From an uncultured Eubacterium sp. (GTDB lineage Bacteria > Bacillota > Clostridia > Lachnospirales > Lachnospiraceae), in contig CAJTXO010000003.1 in NCBI GenBank assembly GCA_910583555.1, positions 1 through 64,000 of the forward strand: a stretch of 64,000 bases of DNA, in the 5' to 3' direction. Below are positions 57,313 to 64,000 of the stretch, one piece after another; the stretch's first letter is position 1; every line of letters starts with the position of its first letter. The notes beneath the pieces are model-generated. The model saw only the letters and a list, made by a program, of their open reading frames with translations, did no database searches and had not been told where the DNA came from. Made by a program: the position numbers and the translations under genes.

Positions 57313-60201
57313 ATGGAAGATACGTCTGAACGCGAAAAAGACAAGAACAGTCAAAAACATATAAACATCGGGCTCCTGGCCCATGTAGACGCCGGAAAAA
57401 CGACACTTTCCGAGGCATTATTATTCAAGTGCGGCGCCATCTCCGAGCCGGGGCGCGTCGATCACCGGAACGCCTTTCTCGACACTTCCCCGTTCGAGAG
57501 GGAGCGCGGCATTACGATCTTTTCCAAACAGGCTGAACTTCGATGGAACAAGCTATCCATTACCCTGTTAGATACGCCGGGGCACGTCGATTTTTCCGCG
57601 GAGATGGAGCGGACACTTCAGGTGCTGGACTACGCCGTCCTCGTCATAAGCGGGACTGACGGGGTACAGGGACATACGGAAACACTTTGGAAACTGCTGG
57701 AACGATACGAGATTCCGGTTTTTATTTTTGTAAATAAAATGGATCTGCCGGGAACGGACGCCGAACGTCTGATGGATGACATAAAAAGCCGCCTGTCGGA
57801 TCTTTGTGTTGATTTCTCTGATACCCGGTCGGAGGCCTTTTTGGAAGAGGCGGCGGTATGTGAAGAAGCGCTTCTGGAAAAATATTTAGAGTCCGGAACG
57901 CTCGAAATGCCGGACGATCTTATAGCGCCGGTGGCGGCACGCCACATGTATCCATGTTTCTTCGGCTCAGCGCTGCGGGTGGACGGCGTAGAGGCACTGC
58001 TCAATGGACTGGAAAAATTTACGTCAGCTGTAGAAAACGGAAGCGAGTTCGGAGCCAAAGTGTTCAAGATCACACGGGATGCTCAGGGAACGAGACTGAC
58101 GCATATGAAAATCATTGGAGGGGAGCTGCGTGTCAGGAGCATAGTGCAAAAAAGCACAGTGAAAAAAGAGGGCGCGTCCGCGGGGGCGTCTACAGGGGAG
58201 TCTGCGGAGGAAAAAGTTAATCAGATCCGTATCTATTCGGGCGAAAAATACGAGACGCCCGATGTCGTGCGCGCCGGGCAGATCTGTGCGGTGACGGGGT
58301 TGAAGCATACGTATCCCGGCGAGGGACTCGGTACCTGCCGGGACTTTTCGGGCGAACAGCTCGAACCGGTGCTGCATTATGCGGTTTTATTTCCTGACGG
58401 CAACGATCCGGTCACCGCGTTGAAACAGTTTCGGGAGTTAGAAGAGGAAGATCCGAAGCTGCATGTCGTGTGGGATGAGAAGGCGCGCGGTATTTTTATC
58501 CAGCCGATGGGAGAGGTGCAGCTGGATGTGCTGAAGGATGTCGTGAGGGAGCGTTTCGGTATGGAGATCGCGTTTGGGGAAGGGCGTATCCGGTATAAAG
58601 AGACGATCCGTGACAGCGTGGAAGGCGTCGGGCATTTTGAACCGCTGCGCCACTATGCGGAGGTGCATTTGTGGATGGAACCCCTGCCGCCGGGGAGCGG
58701 GCTTGTTTTTGACGCGGTGTGCAGTGAGGACAAGCTGGATCTGAACTGGCAGCGCCTCGTTCTCACGCATTTGGCGGAAAAGGAGTTTGTCGGCGTGCTG
58801 ACCGGCTCTCCGATCACGGATATGAAAATCACGCTGGCAGCGGGCCGGGCACATCTCAAGCACACCGAGGGCGGGGATTTCCGTCAGGCGACGTACCGCG
58901 CGGTGCGCCACGGTCTGATGCAGGCGGAAAGCGTGCTGCTGGAACCATTCTACAATTTTAGAATAGAAGTGCCGCCCGAGATGATCGGGCGGGTGATGGC
59001 CGATGTCAAGCGGATGTATGGGGATTTCGAGAGCCAGCCGGAACAGGATGGTTCCGCGGTTCTGACCGGGCGGTGTCCGGTGGCGGAAATGAAGGAATAC
59101 CCGGTCGAAGTAGCGTCTTACACGAAAGGAAGGGGGCGCATTTTCTGCACCCCGGGCGGATACGCTCCCTGCCACAACGCGGAAGAAGTCATCGCCGGCA
59201 TCGGGTATGACTGTGAGGGGGATGTGGAGAATACCGCGGATTCGGTATTTTGTTCCCACGGATCCGGCGTTGTCGTGAAATGGGATGAAGTCGTGGACCA
59301 TATGCACGTCGAAAGTATCCGGAAGCAGGGAAGGTTTTCGCGGCAGGACGACGCGGAGGAGCGGGATGCTGGCGGGAAGACGAACTGGAGTGGCACAGGA
59401 GAGGCGAATTGGGACGGCACAGGAAAGGCAAATCGGGACGATGGAGGAACGGTGAACCAGGGTGTCGGAAGAACGGTGAACCAGGGTGACGGAGGAACGG
59501 TGAACCAGGGTGATGGGGTAAAATCGAACCGGAAAGGCGGGGAAAAGATACGATCGAAAGATTTCTCCGCCGAGGATAAGGAACTGCAGGCAATCTTTGA
59601 GCGGACGTTCGGCCCGGTCAGGCAGCGGGCCGCGCAGCCGGAGAAACGGGCGATCCGTGCGGAAGAGGAACGTGTAAGTGAAAAATATGATTCCCGGCAT
59701 GATCAGATCCATAGCGGGAAAACGCAAAAACAGCGTTCGAGCGGGTCGGTAGAGGAATATGTTCTCGTAGACGGCTACAATATTATTTTTGCGTGGGAGG
59801 ATTTGAATGAACTCTCCAAACAGGTGGGTTTAGACGCGGCACGCATGCGCCTGATGGACATGATGTGTAATTTTCAGGGCTTTACGGGATGCCGACTCAT
59901 ATTGGTATTTGACGCGTATAAAGTAAAAGGAAATCCCGGAAGTATAGAAACATACCGGGGGATCAGCGTCGTCTATACGAAAGAAGCGGAGACTGCGGAT
60001 ATGTTTATCGAGAAAACGACGAAGAAAATAGCAAAAAAGCACCGTGTCAGGGTTGCTACGTCCGACGCGCTAGAGCAGATGATCATATTGGGGCACGGCG
60101 CGACCAGATTGTCAGCGGATGCGTTTCGAAAAGAAGTTGAGTGGATCAATGAGCGGATCCGGGAAGAGATGGAAAAATGGAAGGCGGAGGAGAGCAGATA
60201 G
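57313..60201 (+). CDS. Tet(M)-like translational GTPase fused to YacP/Rae1-type ribonuclease
   Basis: A 962-residue fusion. Residues 16-640 match the EF-G/Tet(M) ribosomal-protection family: G1 HVDAGKTT (24-31), G2 RGITI, G3 DTPGHVDF, G4 NKMD, then domains II-V. A low-complexity linker of 8-residue repeats such as DGGTVNQG occupies about 690-745. Residues 816-962 are a complete NYN (PIN-like) domain of the YacP/Rae1 family: LVDGYNIIFAWEDL with D820, LILVFDAYKVKG, VVYTKEAETADMFIE and VATSDALEQMIILGHGA. In Bacillus subtilis Rae1 cuts mRNA in the ribosomal A site, where Tet(M) also binds. I infer a ribosome-directed mRNA cleavage or rescue factor. Tetracycline resistance should not be assumed. 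Confidence 0.9.
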   Translation: MEDTSEREKDKNSQKHINIGLLAHVDAGKTTLSEALLFKCGAISEPGRVDHRNAFLDTSPFERERGITIFSKQAELRWNKLSITLLDTPGHVDFSAEMERTLQVLDYAVLVISGTDGVQGHTETLWKLLERYEIPVFIFVNKMDLPGTDAERLMDDIKSRLSDLCVDFSDTRSEAFLEEAAVCEEALLEKYLESGTLEMPDDLIAPVAARHMYPCFFGSALRVDGVEALLNGLEKFTSAVENGSEFGAKVFKITRDAQGTRLTHMKIIGGELRVRSIVQKSTVKKEGASAGASTGESAEEKVNQIRIYSGEKYETPDVVRAGQICAVTGLKHTYPGEGLGTCRDFSGEQLEPVLHYAVLFPDGNDPVTALKQFRELEEEDPKLHVVWDEKARGIFIQPMGEVQLDVLKDVVRERFGMEIAFGEGRIRYKETIRDSVEGVGHFEPLRHYAEVHLWMEPLPPGSGLVFDAVCSEDKLDLNWQRLVLTHLAEKEFVGVLTGSPITDMKITLAAGRAHLKHTEGGDFRQATYRAVRHGLMQAESVLLEPFYNFRIEVPPEMIGRVMADVKRMYGDFESQPEQDGSAVLTGRCPVAEMKEYPVEVASYTKGRGRIFCTPGGYAPCHNAEEVIAGIGYDCEGDVENTADSVFCSHGSGVVVKWDEVVDHMHVESIRKQGRFSRQDDAEERDAGGKTNWSGTGEANWDGTGKANRDDGGTVNQGVGRTVNQGDGGTVNQGDGVKSNRKGGEKIRSKDFSAEDKELQAIFERTFGPVRQRAAQPEKRAIRAEEERVSEKYDSRHDQIHSGKTQKQRSSGSVEEYVLVDGYNIIFAWEDLNELSKQVGLDAARMRLMDMMCNFQGFTGCRLILVFDAYKVKGNPGSIETYRGISVVYTKEAETADMFIEKTTKKIAKKHRVRVATSDALEQMIILGHGATRLSADAFRKEVEWINERIREEMEKWKAEESR
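59392..59511 (+). repeat. Five 24-bp tandem repeats in the GTPase-ribonuclease linker
   Basis: Units start at 59392, 59416, 59440, 59464 and 59488. The last three are nearly identical, with the core GGAACGGTGAACCAGGGT; the first two are diverged. They encode 8-residue Gly/Asn/Thr units, a flexible tether of variable length. Confidence 0.85.
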
Positions 60202-60382
60202 AGAAGCATTCTGATCGGAGGAGGAAGGATGATCGAGAGCAGGTCAAATACACAGATCAAGAAAATACAGAAATTAAAGAAACAGGAGAGCAGATAGAGA
60301 AGCATTCTGATCGGAGGGGAAAGAATGATCGAGAGCAGGTCAAATACACAGATCAAGAAAATACAGAAATTAAAGAAACAGG
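60188..60382 (+). repeat. 96-bp tandem duplication spanning a stop, a ribosome site and a start
   Basis: Two copies, offset by exactly 96 bases, differ at about three positions. Each holds the end of the ribonuclease-fusion gene (GAG AGC AGA TAG), a purine-rich ribosome site and the first 19 codons of the trmH-type gene. The first copy therefore gives a 22-codon frame (60229-60297, MIESRSNTQIKKIQKLKKQE then SR and stop) before the true start at 60325. Confidence 0.92.
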
Positions 60383-61110
60383 CGAAATTCCGCCGTCAGG
60401 AGCAGGTACTTCTCGTGGAAGGCTTTAAAATGACGGAAGAAGCGTTGCGGAATGGGCGGGTTCGGACGATATATGTTGCGGAAGATGCGAGGGCGGAAAT
60501 GGAGGAAAAGCTGCCGCGCATTCCAAATGAAATTCCGGTGATGCCAGTTGCACCGTCCATTTTCCGCGAATTATCGGACACCACTACGCCGCAGGGAGTG
60601 ATGGCAATTGTAGAAATGCCGTCTTACGACAGGGAGACGCTTGTAGAACGAAAAGCGGCAGCGCTGATCTGTCTCGAGGACATACGGGATCCGGGTAATC
60701 TGGGAACGATATTCCGAACGGCGGAGGGCGCGGGCATGACGGCCGTTGTCCTTTCCGGCGGCTGTGTCGATCTGTTTAATCCGAAAGTCGTGCGTGCGAC
60801 GATGGGAGCGCTGTTCCGCCAGCCTTTTTATCAGGTGGAAGATATGGCAGCGGAAGTGCGCCGGCTGCGTGACAGCGGTTTTTCCATTTATGCTGCGACA
60901 CCCGAGGCCGGGCAGGATTATACGGCGTGCTGTTATGAGGGAAGGACGGGGATACTGATCGGAAATGAGGCAAATGGTCTCTGCCAGGAAACGCTGGCAC
61001 TGGCAAATGAGAAGATCCTCATTCCGATGGAGGGAGAACTGGAGTCTTTAAACGCGGCAGTTTCCGCCGCGCTTTTAATGTATGAAGTTCATCGCAGACG
61101 CTCCGTGTAG
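60325..61110 (+). CDS. TrmH/SpoU-family RNA 2'-O-methyltransferase
   Basis: Methylates a ribose in tRNA or rRNA using S-adenosylmethionine; target unknown. 261 residues from ATG 60325, with GGAGGGG upstream. An N-terminal substrate-binding domain (about 1-100, L30e-like: KFRRQEQVLLVEGFKMTEEAL) leads into the SPOUT knot domain: LEDIRDPGNLGTIFRTAEGAG (motif 1 with N and R), GILIGNEANGL (motif 2) and IPMEGELESLNAAVSAALLMYE (motif 3). Complete. A second copy of its first 19 codons lies 96 bases upstream. Confidence 0.93.
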   Translation: MIESRSNTQIKKIQKLKKQAKFRRQEQVLLVEGFKMTEEALRNGRVRTIYVAEDARAEMEEKLPRIPNEIPVMPVAPSIFRELSDTTTPQGVMAIVEMPSYDRETLVERKAAALICLEDIRDPGNLGTIFRTAEGAGMTAVVLSGGCVDLFNPKVVRATMGALFRQPFYQVEDMAAEVRRLRDSGFSIYAATPEAGQDYTACCYEGRTGILIGNEANGLCQETLALANEKILIPMEGELESLNAAVSAALLMYEVHRRRSV

Positions 61111-61176
61111 CAGGGGGGTCACCGATTCGTATCAGATTTATATAGATAGAAATAGCAACAGAAATGAGGAGAATTT

Positions 61177-63087
61177 ATGGAAGGCGAAGATTACAACAAG
61201 GCATTTAGATTAGGAAAACGGGATTATCAGACGCGGATGCACCGGGGCGTGAAACCGACGCTTCTCGTGCTGGATGATATCATTCCGAAAAAAGGAGCGT
61301 ATTCGGAAGAGTCACTCGGTCTGGTGCAGATCCCCATTGAGCAGATCATAGGAACCAAAAGTGTTGGCAGGAGCAATTCGTTTGCCGGGAATTTTATGCC
61401 GATCCTGCCGGAAGGCTCCGAGTTTGCCTACAAATGGATGAGTTTGAGCAAAAGCCATGTCGAAGAGGGCATCCACGATCCGATCAAGGCGTACGAGTAC
61501 ATGAACCGGTTTTATGTGGCAGAAGGAAATAAGCGGGTCAGCGTGATGAAATATTTCGGCGCGGTTTCGATTCCGGGCGAGGTGATCCGCATCGTGCCCA
61601 AACAGACAGAGGAAAAAGAAAACAAGATCTATTATGAATTTTTGGATTTCTATAAAGCTGCTCCAATCAATTACATCTGGTTTTCCCAGACCGGCAGTTT
61701 CGCGAAATTACAGGAAGCGGTAGGAAAAGAGCCGGGCGAGGAATGGTCCGAGGAAGATTTGCTGAAATTCAGTTCGGTCTATACACGTTTTAAGTCCGAG
61801 TACCAGTCGCAGGGCGGCGGGAAGCTGAACATTACGCCGGGCGATGCTTTTCTGGCCTTTATCACGCTGTATGGGTACGACGACATTGACGAGAAGACGA
61901 CGAATGAGCGGAAAGAACTGATCACCAATTGCTGGGAGGAATTTGAGCTGCTGCAGGAGGAACAGGACATCAGCCTGAAGATGCAGCCGAACCAGGAGAA
62001 GCGCCCGCTGCTGAATTTCCTGTTTTCATCCGGTACGTCAAAACTAAAGATCGCGTTTCTCTATGAAAAGACGCCGGGGACGTCCGCCTGGACCTATGCC
62101 CATGAACTGGGACGGTTTCATTTAGAAGAGACATTTCCCGATGAGGTGAATACGGTCTGCTATGAAAATACGACGACGGAAAATGTGGACGCTTTTCTGG
62201 AAGATGCCGTGGCGAACGAATGCAATCTCATCTTTACGACGACGCCGTCTATGGCCCAGGCTAGCGTGAAAGCGGCGATCGCGAACCCGGATGTGCGCAT
62301 CCTGAACTGCTCGCTCAACACGTCGCACCGCTACATCCGCACGTACTATTCGAGGATGCACGAGGCCAAATTCCTGATGGGGGCGATCGCCGGCGCGATG
62401 GCGGAAAATAACCGCCTCACGTATATTGCGGACTATCCGATCTACGGTTCGATCGCCAACATAAACGCGTTCGCGCTGGGGGCACAGATGGTGAACCCGC
62501 GGGCAGAAGTATATCTGGAATGGTCCACGATGAAAGAAGTTGATATTGAGGAAAAAATAAGGGAGACAAATTCGTCCTGCGTATCGGGCAGGGATATGAT
62601 GATCCCGGAAGAGGCCTCCCGGTTTTTCGGGATCTACCGCATGGAGGACGGCCACCTGCGGAATCTCGCGATGCCTCTCTGGCACTGGGGGAAATTTTAC
62701 GAGCAGTTGATCCGCACGATCATGAACGGAACGTGGAAATATGACGACGATTCGTCGAATATGAAAGCCATCAATTACTGGTGGGGCATGTCGGCGGGGG
62801 TGATCGACGTCGTCTGTTCCCATTATCTTCCGACAGGGACGAAGCGTCTGGTCGAACTGCTGCGCTCAACGATCATGTCTGAGGAATTCAATCCATTTTC
62901 CGGTATCTTACTTTCCCAGACCGGCATCGTCCAGGATGATCCGAACCGCAGCCTTCTGCCGGAAGAGATCATGACGATGGACTGGCTGTCCGAAAACGTG
63001 ATCGGCTCCATTCCGGAAAAAGAAGAATTGAAGGAACAGGCGGAGCCGGTCATCCAGCAGCAGGGCATAAAGAAAAAGGAAGGTTGA
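61177..63087 (+). CDS. Cytosolic BMP-type ligand-binding protein with ParB-like N-terminal domain
   Basis: A 636-residue protein without signal peptide or lipobox. Residues about 30-145 resemble a ParB/sulfiredoxin-type domain (VQIPIEQIIGT, DPIKAYEYMNRFYVAEGNKR, VSVMKYFGAVSIPGEVIRIV). Residues about 285-600 are a BMP/PnrA periplasmic-binding fold: KIAFLYEKTPGTSAWTYAHE, GRFHLEETFP, ECNLIFTTTPSMAQ, RTYYSRMHEAKFLMGAIAGAM, RLTYIADYPIYGSIANINAFALGAQ and a W-rich hinge. BMP proteins normally bind nucleosides outside the cell for ABC import; here the fold is inside, so a nucleoside-responsive regulator is a plausible inference. The next gene starts 8 bases after the stop. Confidence 0.72.
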   Translation: MEGEDYNKAFRLGKRDYQTRMHRGVKPTLLVLDDIIPKKGAYSEESLGLVQIPIEQIIGTKSVGRSNSFAGNFMPILPEGSEFAYKWMSLSKSHVEEGIHDPIKAYEYMNRFYVAEGNKRVSVMKYFGAVSIPGEVIRIVPKQTEEKENKIYYEFLDFYKAAPINYIWFSQTGSFAKLQEAVGKEPGEEWSEEDLLKFSSVYTRFKSEYQSQGGGKLNITPGDAFLAFITLYGYDDIDEKTTNERKELITNCWEEFELLQEEQDISLKMQPNQEKRPLLNFLFSSGTSKLKIAFLYEKTPGTSAWTYAHELGRFHLEETFPDEVNTVCYENTTTENVDAFLEDAVANECNLIFTTTPSMAQASVKAAIANPDVRILNCSLNTSHRYIRTYYSRMHEAKFLMGAIAGAMAENNRLTYIADYPIYGSIANINAFALGAQMVNPRAEVYLEWSTMKEVDIEEKIRETNSSCVSGRDMMIPEEASRFFGIYRMEDGHLRNLAMPLWHWGKFYEQLIRTIMNGTWKYDDDSSNMKAINYWWGMSAGVIDVVCSHYLPTGTKRLVELLRSTIMSEEFNPFSGILLSQTGIVQDDPNRSLLPEEIMTMDWLSENVIGSIPEKEELKEQAEPVIQQQGIKKKEG

Positions 63088-63095
63088 TACGGCAC

Positions 63096-63716
63096 ATGAA
63101 GATATTGGCGATTGCGGATAAGGAGTCCGAATACCTGTGGGACTATTTCGAAAAAAGCAAACTGGAAGGGATCGACCTCATCATTTCCTGCGGTGACTTA
63201 GATCCGCGCTACCTCTCGTTTCTGGCTACGTTCACGGCGGCGCCCGTGCTGTACGTGCACGGCAACCACGATGAGAAATACGAACAGATCCCGCCGGATG
63301 GCTGCGTCTGTATCGAGGACCAGATCTATGTGCATAACGGCGTTCGCATTTTGGGTCTGGGCGGATCGATGCGCTATAAGCCGGGAACACATCAGTACAC
63401 GGAACGGCAGATGCGGCGGCGGTTTTCCCGGCTGCGGTTCCAGCTGTTTTGCAGGCGGGGCATCGATATCCTCGTGACGCACGCGCCCGCGTTTGAACTG
63501 AACGACGGGCGGGATCTGCCGCATCAGGGGTTCCGGGTGTTCCGGACACTGATGGAGAAATACCGCCCGAAATTTTTCCTGCACGGGCATGTCCATATGT
63601 CATATGGAAGAAATCATAAACGGTATGACAAATATGAGGATACAAACGTGATCAACGCGTACGAGCGATGCGTGTTTGAATTTGAGGACGACAATCCGCA
63701 GGAGCATTTATCGTGA
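63096..63716 (+). CDS. Metallophosphoesterase
   Basis: Calcineurin-like phosphoesterase, 206 residues from ATG 63096, with AAGGAAGG upstream inside the end of the previous gene. Metal-binding motifs: IADKES (replacing the usual DxH), SCGDLDPRYL, VHGNHDEKY, LVTHAPAFEL and FFLHGHVHMSYG. The first motif is IADKE, so one of the first metal ligands is altered. Substrate unknown; coupling to the BMP-domain protein suggests a shared nucleotide-related role. Confidence 0.87.
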   Translation: MKILAIADKESEYLWDYFEKSKLEGIDLIISCGDLDPRYLSFLATFTAAPVLYVHGNHDEKYEQIPPDGCVCIEDQIYVHNGVRILGLGGSMRYKPGTHQYTERQMRRRFSRLRFQLFCRRGIDILVTHAPAFELNDGRDLPHQGFRVFRTLMEKYRPKFFLHGHVHMSYGRNHKRYDKYEDTNVINAYERCVFEFEDDNPQEHLS

Positions 63717-63811
63717 GAATGACTTTTGTCCCGGGGCGGCTTTTACTCGGTATAAGGGATATGGTAATAAGGAAAAGTAGAATCGTTTTAGAAGAGAATT
63801 GAGTTTCGTGT

Positions 63812-64000
63812 ATGAAAAATAAAACAGGAATGAAATTGGGCTGGGTGTACTGCTATATTCACTTTGCGGTAGAGGTTGTGTGTTTTTATTACCTGTACCG
63901 GTTGTTTTCTGTACAGCCGTTTTGGGGACTGGCGGCCTTTACATATGATGTGCTGGCTTTTATGCCGCAGTCGATGATCGGTATGTTCGTGCAGAAGCAT
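63812..64000 (+). CDS. N-terminus of a polytopic membrane protein, 3' partial
   Basis: An open frame from ATG 63812 runs off the window. It starts MKNKTGMKLGWVYCYIHFAV and has a first membrane helix (about 9-28) followed by LFSVQPFWGLAAFTYDVLAF and the loop MPQSMIGMFVQKH. The arrangement resembles the first two helices of an MFS-type or related transporter, but too little is present for a family call. No strong ribosome site is visible. Confidence 0.55.
   Translation, partial: MKNKTGMKLGWVYCYIHFAVEVVCFYYLYRLFSVQPFWGLAAFTYDVLAFMPQSMIGMFVQKH

Noticed and set aside
58438..59727. Long open frame on the minus strand (429 codons)
   Set aside because: Antisense shadow of the GTPase-ribonuclease gene; Arg/His/Pro-rich, no family features and no ribosome site. 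Similar shadows at 5748-6764, 28877-29932 and 38155-39252 were rejected for the same reason.
57313..60201. Tetracycline resistance determinant
   Set aside because: The GTPase part resembles Tet(M), but the NYN fusion and chromosomal setting fit a housekeeping or stress factor; sequence alone does not support a resistance call.
60229..60297. Regulatory leader peptide for the TrmH-type gene
   Set aside because: The 22-codon frame is explained by the tandem duplication; there is no attenuator structure or codon signature to support a designed leader.

Overview
The window looks like a chromosomal piece of a Gram-positive anaerobe of class Clostridia, most likely family Lachnospiraceae. This rests on protein style (BspA-type leucine-rich repeats, Thr/Pro linkers, Lys-rich secreted proteins), strong AGGAGG ribosome sites, near 50% GC by eye, a VanZ protein, a Clostridia-type short ThiC and a Gram-positive exosortase (XrtG) locus. 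No rRNA, tRNA or CRISPR array was seen.

Layout. 1-4.6 kb is a mobile and accessory zone: the right part of a two-gene DDE transposase/AAA ATPase transposon, an IS30-family element and a HicAB toxin-antitoxin pair. 4.7-11.8 kb holds a secreted carbohydrate-binding beta-helix protein, an AAA ATPase/PD-(D/E)XK protein and a large surface protein that appears to have lost its 5' end. 12-18.7 kb is a signalling cluster: an HD-GYP response regulator and two hybrid histidine kinases, one ending in an Hpt domain and one in a full-length DegV (fatty-acid-binding) domain. 18.7-23.1 kb has pheST, a VanZ protein and a small membrane protein, ending at a strong hairpin; facing it is an AP2-domain protein. 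24-30.6 kb is a probable operon of a VWA surface protein, a soluble chemoreceptor-like protein and a secreted GH43 enzyme; the two secreted proteins share a C-terminal leucine-rich module.

30.8-39.2 kb carries icd and then a compact, overlapping XrtG exosortase locus: two 6-pyruvoyl-tetrahydropterin-synthase-like proteins, a Firmicu-CTERM substrate candidate, the exosortase, a processive glycosyltransferase, a membrane protein with a GGDEF-like tail and a large polytopic membrane protein. The substrate is probably exported, cut at its C-terminal membrane anchor by XrtG and modified by the sugar machinery. thiC, a SpoIID-like protein, a YihY protein, a 178-bp inverted-repeat element, a subtilase, a degenerate HD protein, ileS and glgP follow.

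53-64 kb holds a secreted and a cytosolic flavodoxin-like protein, a resolvase/leucine-rich-repeat fusion without its catalytic serine, a frameshifted Rpn-like nuclease gene, a Tet(M)-like translational GTPase fused to a YacP/Rae1-type ribonuclease, a TrmH-type RNA methyltransferase whose start lies in a 96-bp tandem duplication, a cytosolic BMP-domain protein, a metallophosphoesterase and the start of a membrane protein.

The most interesting items are the GTPase-ribonuclease fusion, the kinase-DegV fusion, the XrtG locus, the long inverted-repeat element and the duplicated trmH start.
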